A DNA stretch of 24,574 bases, from positions 1-24,574 of the forward strand of contig CANRHJ010000004.1 in assembly GCA_947630355.1 (NCBI GenBank), in the 5' to 3' direction. Position numbers and translations under genes: made by a program. Position 1 is the stretch's first letter, and every line of letters starts with the position of its first letter. Positions 1 to 8,517 of this stretch are shown one piece after another. The notes under the pieces were generated by a model. It did no database searches. It was not told the DNA's origin and worked only from the letters and a program-made list of their open reading frames with translations. This DNA comes from Candidatus Gastranaerophilales bacterium. GTDB lineage: Bacteria > Cyanobacteriota > Vampirovibrionia > Gastranaerophilales > Gastranaerophilaceae.

Positions 1-516
1 TATAAAAAAGTCCTGTTTTGGTACTCCGAGTGCCGCCAATATTACTCTCGGATTACTCTTTTTTATTTCTTTTATTTTTTCATTTTCTTCATCTTTATTA
101 AAGTATCCGTTTCTTTTGTAACATATATTTAAATTCTTAATCTCATTTTTTAAATTCTCTTCAGCCTTATTGATGACTTCCTCTTTAGCACCAATTAAAG
201 CCGCACTTAAACCATTTTCACCGCAATATTTGAGTATATCTTTAGCTATATCTACTCCGGCTATTCTTTCTTGATTTATATTCTTAAGCTTCAGGGCTAT
301 TTTTATACCTATTCCGTCAGCCAAAACCAAACTTGATTTTTTTATTATTTCGGAATAGTCATTGTCTTTTTCTGCTTGCTCTATTATTTCGGGATTAATG
401 GTTATTATATGCATTCCTTCGTTTCCGTTCATTTTTTGCCGAATTAAAGATAATGCATCATTGTATGTTATTATATCTATGTTATAGCCTCGCAGCTTTT
501 TTAAGTTTCTTTCCAT
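1..516 (-). CDS. WecG/TagA/CpsF-family glycosyltransferase, 3' end outside window
   Basis: The frame starts at ATG 516 and stays open to the window edge (172 codons seen). It carries the family blocks: HIITINPE (36-43), LVLADGIGI (63-71) and the C-terminal ALGVPKQD (162-169). T39, D67 and Q168 line up with the Thr, Asp and Gln described for the TagA active site. These enzymes move N-acetylmannosamine or a related sugar onto undecaprenyl-PP-GlcNAc on the inner face of the membrane, for wall teichoic acid or surface polysaccharide. The exact sugar cannot be read here. The start lies one base after the pgi stop codon with no clear Shine-Dalgarno, so translational coupling to pgi is likely. The family call is firm; wecG versus tagA is open. 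Confidence 0.88.
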   Translation of the reverse strand, partial: MERNLKKLRGYNIDIITYNDALSLIRQKMNGNEGMHIITINPEIIEQAEKDNDYSEIIKKSSLVLADGIGIKIALKLKNINQERIAGVDIAKDILKYCGENGLSAALIGAKEEVINKAEENLKNEIKNLNICYKRNGYFNKDEENEKIKEIKKSNPRVILAALGVPKQDFFI

Positions 517-517
517 T

Positions 518-1915
518 TTATTTGGCAATCGTATTCATCAGTTTTGCTTTCAGCTCGTTAGCAGAATCTTCATAACCTGTTCTGCCCATTAAAGCATAGG
601 TATAGTTCTTTGATTGTTCAACTCCGGGCTGATTAAACGCATCAATATTATATAATGCACCTGTTATTGCCGTTTGTACTTCAAACATATATAACAGCTG
701 ACCCATATAATACGGTGTTATCTGCGGTATTGTTATTGTTACGTTCGGTCGTTTATAGTCTATCAGCGAAGCAATTGTTGAATCAATTTCCGCATTATAC
801 AATTGTTCCATCGTTTTTCCGCCCAGATAACTTATTCCGGTATACTCAAATATATTGGGAATTTCTAATCCTGAGTCAAAATTCTTTAATCTTAAGAAAT
901 TTATTATCTTATCATTTGGCCCTTCATTATATAATTGAATTTGCGAGTGTTGGTCGGTTACTCCCAACGCTTTTACCGGAGTTTGACCCGTATTTACGAT
1001 ATTATTATCTCTATCCCGTTCTTTGCCCAATGATTCCGCCCATAATTGGCAATACCAGTCGGCAATATATCTTAATCTGTTTGAATATGGCATCATTACG
1101 GATATATTCTTTCCTCGTTTCATATTCATTAAATAATGAATTAAGGCATTTTGTGCTGCTATATTATTGTGTATATCCGTATTTTTCAATGATAAATCCA
1201 TGTCTTTTACACCTTGTGTAATTTCTTCTATGTCAATTCCAACAAGTGCAAAAGGTAACAGCCCCACTGCAGAAAATACGGAAAATCTTCCTTCCACATC
1301 ATCAGGAATATAAAATGTTTTGTATCCTTCCTGATCGGATAACTGTTTTAATATGCCTATATTCTTGTCTGTGGTTGCTATCACATTTTTTCTGTAATCA
1401 TCGCCGAGCTGCTTTTCCATAAGGTCCTTTAACACCATATATTGTGCCATTACTTCTGCAGTTGAACCGGATTTCGTTATTACGTTTACCAATGTCTTTT
1501 TTAAATCCAATATGTTTAACAGGGAATTCATCTGATCGGGATCTATATTATCCAGAAAAAATATTCTGGGGTAATTGTTCCTTTGTTCTTTTGTCAAATA
1601 ATTCCAGTATGGAGGCAGTAAAGCTTCACAAACAGCTTTACCTCCCAATGCGGAACCGCCCATTCCGAGTATTAATATATTGTCAAATCTGCCTTCTACT
1701 AAGGCGGCATATTCTTTTACATACCATATTGTTTCTTCATTGTATCCTAAATTCATCCATTGAAGTTTTTGTCCGGGTTTATCTTTATTTGAATTTAATT
1801 CACATATTATTCTGTGTATTGTTTCACGGTAGTTATCAAATTCTTTATCAATGTTAAGTCCGTTTTCTTCGCCGATTATGTCTTTTTTTACATTTCGATA
1901 GTTTAATTCTATCAT
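518..1915 (-). CDS. pgi: Glucose-6-phosphate isomerase
   Basis: This cytosolic enzyme interconverts glucose-6-phosphate and fructose-6-phosphate. At 465 residues it is the short bacterial form. Visible blocks are the sugar-phosphate-binding ILGMGGSALGGKA (82-94) and ITKSGSTAE (146-154), then R210 in EGRFSVFS, WAESLGK (292-298) with the catalytic-type Glu295, H323 in TDQHSQ, and the C-terminal PGI signature NQPGVEQSKNY (428-438) with Lys436. The ATG at 1915 is preceded by AGGAG at a normal distance. The gene is read leftward and is followed after one base by a glycosyltransferase of the TagA type, so sugar-phosphate supply and surface glycan assembly may share a transcript. Confidence 0.97.
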   Translation of the reverse strand: MIELNYRNVKKDIIGEENGLNIDKEFDNYRETIHRIICELNSNKDKPGQKLQWMNLGYNEETIWYVKEYAALVEGRFDNILILGMGGSALGGKAVCEALLPPYWNYLTKEQRNNYPRIFFLDNIDPDQMNSLLNILDLKKTLVNVITKSGSTAEVMAQYMVLKDLMEKQLGDDYRKNVIATTDKNIGILKQLSDQEGYKTFYIPDDVEGRFSVFSAVGLLPFALVGIDIEEITQGVKDMDLSLKNTDIHNNIAAQNALIHYLMNMKRGKNISVMMPYSNRLRYIADWYCQLWAESLGKERDRDNNIVNTGQTPVKALGVTDQHSQIQLYNEGPNDKIINFLRLKNFDSGLEIPNIFEYTGISYLGGKTMEQLYNAEIDSTIASLIDYKRPNVTITIPQITPYYMGQLLYMFEVQTAITGALYNIDAFNQPGVEQSKNYTYALMGRTGYEDSANELKAKLMNTIAK

Positions 1916-2086
1916 TTTCTCCTCGCTATATTAGGATATTTCCTGATTATGTGTTTTTTACTTTCGTATACAGGCGCAATCTTCCTTATTTTATTTGCGG
2001 TTTGCCTTGTAACGAACCGAGTCCGCTAATTTCTCGGATGTCTTTTTTTATTGTACATGCTCAATTAATTTTTTAAACATTTCTGC

Positions 2087-2113
2087 TTTAATATTTAACA
2101 ATATTAAATTTTT
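2087..2113 (+). promoter_or_regulatory. A/T-only hairpin abutting the thiL start
   Basis: A perfect 9-bp inverted repeat (TTTAATATT, loop TAAC, AATATTAAA) is followed by five T and then directly by the thiL ATG at 2115. No Shine-Dalgarno is visible between the hairpin and either possible thiL start. It may affect translation initiation or act as a weak transcription pause. A purely A/T stem in such an A/T-rich genome could also be chance. Confidence 0.3.
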
Positions 2114-2114
2114 A

Positions 2115-3089
2115 ATGTACAATTTAACTATGAGAGAACTTGGATTTTTAAATATTATTAATAATACACTGTCCGATAATTCTTTACTTGGTGATGATTG
2201 TGCGTTCCTTCGTGATTTAAATATATTTGTTACGCAGGATACTTTGGTTCAGGATGTTCATTTTTCACTATACACTACAACTCCCTATCTGTTAGGCAGA
2301 AAATCGGTTAGTGTAAATCTGAGTGATATTGCAGCTTCGCTGGCTGTTCCGGAATATGTTTTTATTTCCCTATCCTTACCTTCATCAATTAAAGATTCTT
2401 TCGTCTCTGAATTTTACAGAGGTGTTAACGAAATATGTAATGAGTACAATATCAAGGTTGCCGGCGGTGATATAACTTCTGCCGAAAAAGTTATAATTTC
2501 CGTTTGTGCCGTCGGTAAAAAATCATCTCAATATATATCATCGCGTTCGTTTGCCAAAAAAGATTGGTATATACTTGCTGCGGGAAGTTATGGTGCCAGC
2601 AGCGCGGGGTTATATGCTCTTTCTGATTTCTTATATTGCGAAGATTTCTTAATTAACTCCCATCTTAATCCCCGTCCTTGCTTAAAAGAATCCGAAATTC
2701 TGCGTAATGTTATTAACTCAAATATTGCCGTTATGGATACATCTGACGGCTTGGTTGATGCTCTTTACAAAATAGCCGCAGCTTCAAAACATTCAGTATC
2801 CATTGATTTTAATAAAGTACCCGTTCATCAATCCGTAATTGATTTTTCGCTAAGAAATAATCTTGATTATAAAAAATTTGTTCTTTGGGGCGGTGAAGAT
2901 TACGGACTTATCATAGTTGTCCCCGAAGATGTCTTTATGAAACTTGATACTCAAATCTTTGTTCCTATTGGAAAAGTTATCAACAAAGACTTTTCACCTG
3001 TTGTGAATATATTTTATCCTGATCGAAAAGAAATAATTACAAAAGAAATTTTTGAAAAAAATACTTTTAACCATTTTAAGGAAATTTGA
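2115..3089 (+). CDS. thiL: Thiamine-monophosphate kinase
   Basis: ThiL phosphorylates thiamine monophosphate with ATP to give thiamine diphosphate. The 324-residue product has the AIR-synthase-like (PurM) fold signatures: LLGDDCA (24-30), the metal-binding TQDTLVQDVHF (40-50), SVNLSDIAA (66-74), VAGGDITS (115-122), MDTSDGL (207-213) and WGGEDYGL (258-265). The length fits the family. The start is uncertain: ATG 2115 aligns best with family N-termini, but ATG 2130 is also in frame and neither has a Shine-Dalgarno. Its stop lies one base before ispD, so the two are probably cotranscribed. No thiamine riboswitch was recognised upstream. Confidence 0.92.
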   Translation: MYNLTMRELGFLNIINNTLSDNSLLGDDCAFLRDLNIFVTQDTLVQDVHFSLYTTTPYLLGRKSVSVNLSDIAASLAVPEYVFISLSLPSSIKDSFVSEFYRGVNEICNEYNIKVAGGDITSAEKVIISVCAVGKKSSQYISSRSFAKKDWYILAAGSYGASSAGLYALSDFLYCEDFLINSHLNPRPCLKESEILRNVINSNIAVMDTSDGLVDALYKIAAASKHSVSIDFNKVPVHQSVIDFSLRNNLDYKKFVLWGGEDYGLIIVVPEDVFMKLDTQIFVPIGKVINKDFSPVVNIFYPDRKEIITKEIFEKNTFNHFKEI

Positions 3090-3090
3090 T

Positions 3091-3738
3091 ATGAATAGCG
3101 TAATAATTACTGCCGGAGGTACATCATCAAGATTTAAAGGTGAAAATAAATTACTTTATGAACTTAATTCCAAACCGGTTATCTCGTATTCCGCAGAATT
3201 ATTTAATTCACTTGATTATATAGATGAAATTATAATTTCATCAAATAAATCAATTTTTTCTGATTTGGAAAAGATGTTTGCGGGTTTGAACAAGGTCAGA
3301 ATTATTGAAGGCGGACTTACGCGTCAGCAATCCGTTTATAACGGCTTGTGCGCTTGCAATAATCCTGATTTTGTTGTCATACACGATGGCGCCAGACCTT
3401 TTGTTACGGAAAAAATCATTAAAGATTGTCTTAATAAAGCTTACGAAACGAATGCAGCCATAGCTGCCGTAAAAACAATTGATACAATCAAAATTGCTGA
3501 TGATAAAAATTTTATTCTATCTACTCCTAACCGTAATTCTTTATGGAATGCCCAAACACCTCAGGTGTTTAAATTTGACTTGATTTATTCTCTTCATAAA
3601 AAATATTGCAGCAGCAATTTTACGGATGATTCTCTCCTTTTTGAAGCGGAAGGACTGCCTGTATATATTGTCGAAAGTGAATATTCTAATTATAAAATTA
3701 CAACTTTTGATGATATAAAAGCTTTCGAAAAAACATAG
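3091..3738 (+). CDS. ispD: 2-C-methyl-D-erythritol 4-phosphate cytidylyltransferase
   Basis: IspD joins CTP and methylerythritol phosphate in the third step of the MEP isoprenoid pathway. The start ATG 3091 has AAGGA eight bases upstream, inside the thiL 3' end. An in-frame start at 3052 would overlap thiL and lacks such support. The 215-residue protein shows the nucleotide-binding N-terminus ITAGGTSSRFKGENK (6-20; R14 and K20 match the conserved Arg and Lys), GLTRQQSVYNGL (75-86), VVIHDGARPFV (95-105), an LWNAQTPQVF block and TDDSLLFEAEG. The Ala-Ala-Gly motif of many IspDs is TAGG here. Use of the MEP pathway fits a cyanobacterial-type lineage but is not specific to it. Confidence 0.93.
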   Translation: MNSVIITAGGTSSRFKGENKLLYELNSKPVISYSAELFNSLDYIDEIIISSNKSIFSDLEKMFAGLNKVRIIEGGLTRQQSVYNGLCACNNPDFVVIHDGARPFVTEKIIKDCLNKAYETNAAIAAVKTIDTIKIADDKNFILSTPNRNSLWNAQTPQVFKFDLIYSLHKKYCSSNFTDDSLLFEAEGLPVYIVESEYSNYKITTFDDIKAFEKT

Positions 3739-3904
3739 TTTAATTTAATCGGCATAAATGCCAAATATTGAGGTAACTGAACATGATAATTAAAACTGAT
3801 TTAACTTATAGATTGTAAATAAAAATAAAATTTTATTAAATATAACGGCAAAAAAATAATTCTTGGTTGTTGTCATATATGTGGAGTGTATCGGATATTT
3901 ATTT

Positions 3905-5455
3905 ATGAACATAATAAGCGCAAAAATAGGGACAGATATTATAGGGAATACGGCTTCAAAGTCATTAAGCCGTAAAAATCCCGAAAAATCTACGACTAAA
4001 ACATCAATATTTTATACAAATGATATTCACGGTCAAATACCGAAAATGGAGCGTTTGTTCGCCGCCGGGCTTCATCATCAAATTATTAATGAAAACACAG
4101 GCGCTGATTTCTTAAAACTTTCTTCAGGTGATACTTTTATAGGCTCCGATAATAAAAGAGATTTGGTAGCTTCTAAATATATAGATATGGCTAATTATGA
4201 TGCAGAAACTTTGGGTAATCATGAATTTGATATTACTGCCTCCATTTGCGGTGATTTGCTTAAAAACTCCGATACAAAAGTTCTGGGTATGAATCTAAAT
4301 TTCCCTGAAAATAATTCCGTACTTAAACAAAAAGTTTTACGCTCTTGTATTATAAACGGAAAAAACGGTGAAAAATACGGGATTATCGGTATACAACCTC
4401 CGGATTTAAACAAACGAATTAAAAATGATTCACTTCTTGAAGGAATTACCGTTGATGATTATGAGCAAACAAAAGTTGAGTTGCAGGAAGAAGTTGATAA
4501 TTTAAGAAAACAAGGTATTAACAAAATTATTCTTCTCTCACACGGAGGTAATAAGTTTGAAAAAGATATTGCCGCATCAATTTCAGGTATTGATGTAATT
4601 TTAGGCGGACATTCACACGATTTGATTGAACACATTACTGAAGGTGAAAATTTGTTCTATTCTCCCGAAGGCGAGCCTGTAATTATTACTCAAGCAGGCA
4701 GGGACGGTAACCATTTCGGAGTTTTAAATCTTGAATTTGATGAAAAAGGCAGAATTATTTCAGCTCAAAATAATGTCTCCGAAACTAACTTGTTTTCTCC
4801 AAACTTAATTATGTCAAAAGTTGTTGACGGAATTATGGGGGAATCTCCTGTTATCGGTGAACTATCTTACGTTGATCCGATACCTCGTAATAATACAATC
4901 GAAGAAAATCCTTGGGGTGATTTTGTTTCTGATGCGCTTAGAAATCAATTGAACTCGGATATAGTTATTATTAATTCCGCTAAATTTAGAGGAAGTGTTG
5001 ATTGCGGACGTATTACCGAACGTGATATTAAAAGTATATTCCCGTTTAATAATACTTTATATAAGGTAAAAATTAATGAAAAAGATTTGGTTGATGCTAT
5101 AAAAGTATGCGGTAAATCTTTAGTTAATGAAAGTCTTAAACCCGGCATTCTTCAAGTATCAGGGCTTACTTATTCACTTGATAAACAGGGTAATCTTGTT
5201 AATTTATTTTACATTGATAAGCAAGGAAATAAATCCGAAATAGATATAAATAATCCGAATTCACAAAAGTATTATGTTGCAATTTACGATGAATTCTTAG
5301 TAAACGGCGGTGATAATCTCTCAATGTTAAAACGTAAAGATGATGAAATAATTGAACATTATTCATTTGATAAGGATTTGCCTACCGTTAATTATATAAA
5401 AACACTGAACGGACCTTTTCAGGTTAAAAAAGACAACAGGATAAAATTTTTATAA
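3905..5455 (+). CDS. 5'-nucleotidase/UshA-like metallophosphoesterase
   Basis: This is a two-domain metallophosphoesterase that would hydrolyse nucleoside phosphates or UDP-sugars. Numbered from ATG 3905 (516 aa), the dinuclear-metal ligands are D40 and H42 (FYTNDIHG), D76 (SSGDTF), N105/H106 (GNHEFD), H213 (LSHGG) and H236/H238 (GGHSHD). The C-terminal substrate domain starts near residue 335 (NPWGDFVSDALRNQL) and includes FRGSVDCGRIT and IFPFNNTLYKV. UshA relatives are normally exported, but the polar first 33 residues give no classical signal peptide. A TTG at 3863 would add a 14-residue hydrophobic N-terminus but has no ribosome site, so I chose ATG 3905. It is separated from ispD by 166 bases and probably has its own promoter. 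Confidence 0.88.
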   Translation: MNIISAKIGTDIIGNTASKSLSRKNPEKSTTKTSIFYTNDIHGQIPKMERLFAAGLHHQIINENTGADFLKLSSGDTFIGSDNKRDLVASKYIDMANYDAETLGNHEFDITASICGDLLKNSDTKVLGMNLNFPENNSVLKQKVLRSCIINGKNGEKYGIIGIQPPDLNKRIKNDSLLEGITVDDYEQTKVELQEEVDNLRKQGINKIILLSHGGNKFEKDIAASISGIDVILGGHSHDLIEHITEGENLFYSPEGEPVIITQAGRDGNHFGVLNLEFDEKGRIISAQNNVSETNLFSPNLIMSKVVDGIMGESPVIGELSYVDPIPRNNTIEENPWGDFVSDALRNQLNSDIVIINSAKFRGSVDCGRITERDIKSIFPFNNTLYKVKINEKDLVDAIKVCGKSLVNESLKPGILQVSGLTYSLDKQGNLVNLFYIDKQGNKSEIDINNPNSQKYYVAIYDEFLVNGGDNLSMLKRKDDEIIEHYSFDKDLPTVNYIKTLNGPFQVKKDNRIKFL

Positions 5456-5473
5456 ACTTAATAAATATTTAAT

Positions 5474-5502
5474 TTGACCTTTGAATGCTTATTTTTTACA
5501 AT
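5474..5502 (+). promoter_or_regulatory. Sigma70-type promoter for the 5540-9438 gene run
   Basis: A -35 TTGACC (5474-5479) and a -10 TACAAT (5497-5502) are separated by 17 bases. Each differs from consensus at one position. The predicted start is near 5509, giving a leader of about 30 bases before the ATG at 5540. Confidence 0.8.
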
Positions 5503-5539
5503 AGATAATATATAGAAATATTTATTTTGGAGTATTGAA

Positions 5540-6538
5540 ATGAAATCACATAATGTTGCGGTTATAGGCTGCGGTATTTGGGGTAAGAATGTTGTCAGGA
5601 ATTTTTATAATCTGAATGCTCTTAATACTGTCTGCGATTTGGATGAAGAGAACAGATTAAAACTCAAAGAGATGTATCCTGATATAAATATTACGGATAA
5701 TTCCGATGCTGTGCTGCAAAACCCTGAAATCGATGCGGTTGCAGTAGTTACACCAAGTCATACTCATTATAAAATCGTAAAAAAAGCTATAGAATCAGGT
5801 AAGCATGTTTATGTTGAAAAACCTATCTCTACCGTTGCGGCTGAAGCTAAAGACTTGGCGGCTATTGCGGAAAAAAATAATATGGTTTTAATGGTCGGAC
5901 ATCTTCTTATGTATCATCCTGCCGTAAACAGGCTTAAGATGTTAATTGAAGAAGGTGCTCTCGGCGATATAAGGTACGTACAGAGTGACAGATTAAATAT
6001 AAATCATTTCAAAAATGACAGAAGTGTTATGTGGGATTTGGCGCCTCACGATGTTTCCATGACAAGTTATGTTTTGGGTAAAGAACCTGTCAGAGTAATT
6101 AGTGCCGTTGGTGCATCTTCCGATAACAATGATATTATGGATATTACTCATGTTACTATTGAATATGAGGACAATATTATTGCTCACATTTCTGACAGCT
6201 GGATTCACCCTCAAAAACGTGTTAATTTGCTTGTCAGAGGTACAAAAGCAACCGCTATTTTTGATGATACTCTTGCTGAAAATAAACTTCAAATTTTTGA
6301 AAGTTCGTCTCCTTCTGTTTCAAAAACGGAAATACTTGATTATATTGAAATTGAACCTTTAAAGCTTGAATGTCAACATTTCTTAAACTGCATTGAACAG
6401 GGAAAACAAGCAAGAAGTGACGGCCATAACGGCTTTAATGTTGTTAAAGTTCTTGAAGAAGCTGAGAAAATAATGCTCGGTGACAGAGTTAAAAGTCTTG
6501 ATAATGTTAATTTCTCTTTATCAAGAAGTAAAAGATGA
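5540..6538 (+). CDS. Gfo/Idh/MocA-family NAD(P)-dependent oxidoreductase
   Basis: The protein (332 aa) has an N-terminal Rossmann fold with VIGCGIWG (8-15), the family hallmark VEKPIS (92-97) and the subfamily block MWDLAPHD (164-171), in which H170 and D171 are the likely catalytic and substrate residues. GHLLMYHPAV (120-129) resembles enzymes acting on nucleotide-linked N-acetyl sugars such as the WlbA and GnnA groups, but the substrate cannot be fixed from sequence. GGAG precedes the ATG. It is the first gene of a run that continues with a phosphatidyltransferase, trmL, nnrD and a TPR gene. No sugar aminotransferase or acetyltransferase partner is adjacent, so a pathway assignment would be a guess. 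Confidence 0.9.
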   Translation: MKSHNVAVIGCGIWGKNVVRNFYNLNALNTVCDLDEENRLKLKEMYPDINITDNSDAVLQNPEIDAVAVVTPSHTHYKIVKKAIESGKHVYVEKPISTVAAEAKDLAAIAEKNNMVLMVGHLLMYHPAVNRLKMLIEEGALGDIRYVQSDRLNINHFKNDRSVMWDLAPHDVSMTSYVLGKEPVRVISAVGASSDNNDIMDITHVTIEYEDNIIAHISDSWIHPQKRVNLLVRGTKATAIFDDTLAENKLQIFESSSPSVSKTEILDYIEIEPLKLECQHFLNCIEQGKQARSDGHNGFNVVKVLEEAEKIMLGDRVKSLDNVNFSLSRSKR

Positions 6539-6564
6539 TAATTATTGTATGAGGTATAAAATTA

Positions 6565-7200
6565 ATGGCTAATTTGTTGACAATTTTAAGAATATTACTT
6601 TCTATATTTGCTATAGAACTTTTGTTTAGCGGTAATCCGGCTTTTTCTGTTTCGGCTTTTATACTGACATTGTTTGTAATAATGCTTGACGGCTTGGACG
6701 GATATATTGCGAGAAAATTTAATGAAACATCAAAGTTCGGTTCTGTCTTTGATATATTGGGTGACAGAATTGTTGAGAACTTGTATTGGATTGCTTTTGC
6801 TTTAATCGGAAGTGTTGCGGTCTGGGTGCCTATGGCTGTTGTAACAAGAGGTATTCTTACCGACGGATTGAGAAGTATCGCTCTTTCAAAAGGTTATACC
6901 GCATTCGGTGATTCAACCATGATGAAAAATAAATTCTGCTTTCTGCTTACAGCCTCAAGATTTTCACGCGCTGTTTACGGTATAGCTAAAGCTCTTGTAT
7001 TTCTCTTCCTTATCGCTGCATATATACCTAATCTTCAATACTATGATGCGGTAAGTCTTGATGTTTTTGTTAAATATGCGCGTTTACAACCTTATCTTAT
7101 TAAAACGGCAGATATATTAGTTTATGTTACTGTCGGAATGTGCATTATCAGAGGTATTCCCGTAATATTTGAAAGTAAAAGATTTATTAACGATGATTAA
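6565..7200 (+). CDS. CDP-alcohol phosphatidyltransferase, PgsA-like
   Basis: This integral membrane enzyme (211 aa) should transfer a phosphatidyl group from CDP-diacylglycerol to an alcohol such as glycerol-3-phosphate. The full catalytic signature is present at 42-67: D42, D45, G46, A49, R50, G59, D63 and D67 match D-x2-D-G-x2-A-R-x8-G-x3-D-x3-D. Hydrophobic segments flank it near 5-21, 28-42, 72-92, 134-154 and 186-202. The start ATG 6565 follows GAGG. The block FDILGDRIVEN differs from the usual PgsA FLDPLADK, so another acceptor is possible. It overlaps trmL by eight bases. Confidence 0.88.
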   Translation: MANLLTILRILLSIFAIELLFSGNPAFSVSAFILTLFVIMLDGLDGYIARKFNETSKFGSVFDILGDRIVENLYWIAFALIGSVAVWVPMAVVTRGILTDGLRSIALSKGYTAFGDSTMMKNKFCFLLTASRFSRAVYGIAKALVFLFLIAAYIPNLQYYDAVSLDVFVKYARLQPYLIKTADILVYVTVGMCIIRGIPVIFESKRFINDD

Positions 7201-7651
7201 TAATAAATTCAATATTGTTTTATTTGAACCTGAAATACCGCAAAATACGGGGAATATTGTAAGACTTTGTGCTTGTACGGGAGCTGAACTCTTTCTTGTC
7301 GGGAAATTAGGCTTTTCTTTGGCTGATAAATTTTTAAAACGTGCCGGCCTTGATTATTGGGATAGTGCTGTTATTAAACAATATGCTAATATTGAGCGGT
7401 TATATTCCGATTATCCCGAGTCAAATTTCTATTATTTGACTACAAAATCACGTAATATATACACTAATCAGCAATTTAAACCGGGAGATTTCTTCGTATT
7501 CGGACCTGAAACAAGAGGACTTCCTATGGATATATTAAATTCTCACAAGGATACTTCTCTTACAATTCCGATGGCTGACGGTCAAAGAAGTCTTAATCTT
7601 TCAAATTCAGTTGCAGTAGTTTTGTATGAGGCGATAAGACAAAATGGTTAA
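7193..7651 (+). CDS. trmL: tRNA (cytidine/uridine-34 2'-O)-methyltransferase, SpoU family
   Basis: TrmL methylates the ribose of the wobble base of tRNA-Leu species using S-adenosylmethionine. The 152-residue protein has the short SPOUT-only architecture. The three motifs are EPEIPQNTGNIVR (12-24), FVFGPETRGLP (101-111) and IPM followed by RSLNLSNSVAVVLYEA (132-147), which form the knotted SAM site. ATG 7193 is chosen because family members start close to NIVLFEPEIPQNTG. The longer TTG start at 7169 would sit inside the upstream gene. Its start overlaps the phosphatidyltransferase stop, and its stop overlaps the nnrD start, so coupling is tight. Confidence 0.93.
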   Translation: MINNKFNIVLFEPEIPQNTGNIVRLCACTGAELFLVGKLGFSLADKFLKRAGLDYWDSAVIKQYANIERLYSDYPESNFYYLTTKSRNIYTNQQFKPGDFFVFGPETRGLPMDILNSHKDTSLTIPMADGQRSLNLSNSVAVVLYEAIRQNG

Positions 7652-8513
7652 ATATATTGACAAAAAATTTGTAAATTCTTTATTACCGATAAGAAATGAA
7701 GATTCCCATAAAGGCAGCTTCGGTAAAATATTAAATATTGCAGGCTCGGTTAATTATTCGGGAGCCGCGTTTCTCTCTTCCGTTTCTGCTTTAAAAACCG
7801 GTGCCGGTTATGTTTCATTAGCTTGCCCGGATGTTATAATTGACAGAATTGCACCTATAGCTCCGGAAATTACTTTTTTGCCGCTTATCTCTACGCAATC
7901 GGGAACCGTTTCGGATGTAAATCAAATTAGTAATCTCAACGATTTTGATGTAATATCTATGGGCTGCGGCTTAACCACAAACGAACAAACGCAAAAATTT
8001 ATTATCAACACTTTAAAACAACTCCATCCTAATCAAAAAATAGTTATTGATGCGGACGGTATAAACAATTTGGCTAAATATAAAGGTGAAATATTTTTAA
8101 AAAATTCTGTTATAACTCCTCATCCTAAAGAACTTTCCCGCCTTTTACATGTCAATTTTGACGAAATTATTGAAAATCGTGAAAAATATGCGAGAATTAC
8201 ATCTCAAACTTATGAATGTATTACGGTTTTAAAAGGTCATAATACAATAATTACCGATGGAGAAAACATATATATTAATACAACCGGAAATTCTGCGCTT
8301 TCAAAGGCCGGCAGCGGTGATGTACTGACGGGTGTTATTTCTGCATTTCTTGCTCAACACCTCTCTCCTCTGAATTCTGCGCTGCTTGGTGTTTTCCTTC
8401 ACGGCCTTTCCGGTGATTTGGCTTCCGAAGATTTAACCGAATATTCCGTTCTCGCATCCGATTTAATTGATTATATTCCTTTTGCTTTTTATGATATTAT
8501 GTCTGTAGAGTGA
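7644..8513 (+). CDS. nnrD: ADP-dependent NAD(P)H-hydrate dehydratase
   Basis: This repair enzyme dehydrates damaged NADHX/NADPHX to NAD(P)H using ADP. At 289 residues it carries only the ribokinase-like dehydratase domain, without the N-terminal NnrE epimerase fused in many bacteria. Motifs are KGSFGKILNIAGS (23-35), ALKTGAGYVSLA (49-60), VIDADGINNLA (134-144), VITPHPKEL (156-164), TVLKGHNTIIT (194-204) and the nucleotide-binding ALSKAGSGDVLTG (218-230). The ATG at 7644 lies inside the trmL 3' end. A separate NnrE would have to be elsewhere in the genome. Confidence 0.93.
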   Translation: MVKYIDKKFVNSLLPIRNEDSHKGSFGKILNIAGSVNYSGAAFLSSVSALKTGAGYVSLACPDVIIDRIAPIAPEITFLPLISTQSGTVSDVNQISNLNDFDVISMGCGLTTNEQTQKFIINTLKQLHPNQKIVIDADGINNLAKYKGEIFLKNSVITPHPKELSRLLHVNFDEIIENREKYARITSQTYECITVLKGHNTIITDGENIYINTTGNSALSKAGSGDVLTGVISAFLAQHLSPLNSALLGVFLHGLSGDLASEDLTEYSVLASDLIDYIPFAFYDIMSVE

Positions 8514-8517
8514 AGTT

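Noticed and set aside
2017..2049. CCGAG/CTCGG hairpin followed by a T-run as a plus-strand terminator
   Set aside because: The stem is only 5 bp with an 11-base loop, the T-run is five bases away, and no plus-strand gene lies upstream in the window.
1916..2114. tRNA, riboswitch or other structured RNA between pgi and thiL
   Set aside because: I could not find a cloverleaf, a thiamine-riboswitch core or any other motif; the stretch is mostly A/T-rich.
3052..3090. Longer ispD start inside thiL
   Set aside because: ATG 3091 has AAGGA at good spacing and matches the family N-terminus; the 13 extra residues do not.
3783..3818. 11-codon frame with GAGGT upstream, between ispD and the 5'-nucleotidase gene
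   Set aside because: It is too short to separate from chance and has no hairpin or attenuation-like codons after it.
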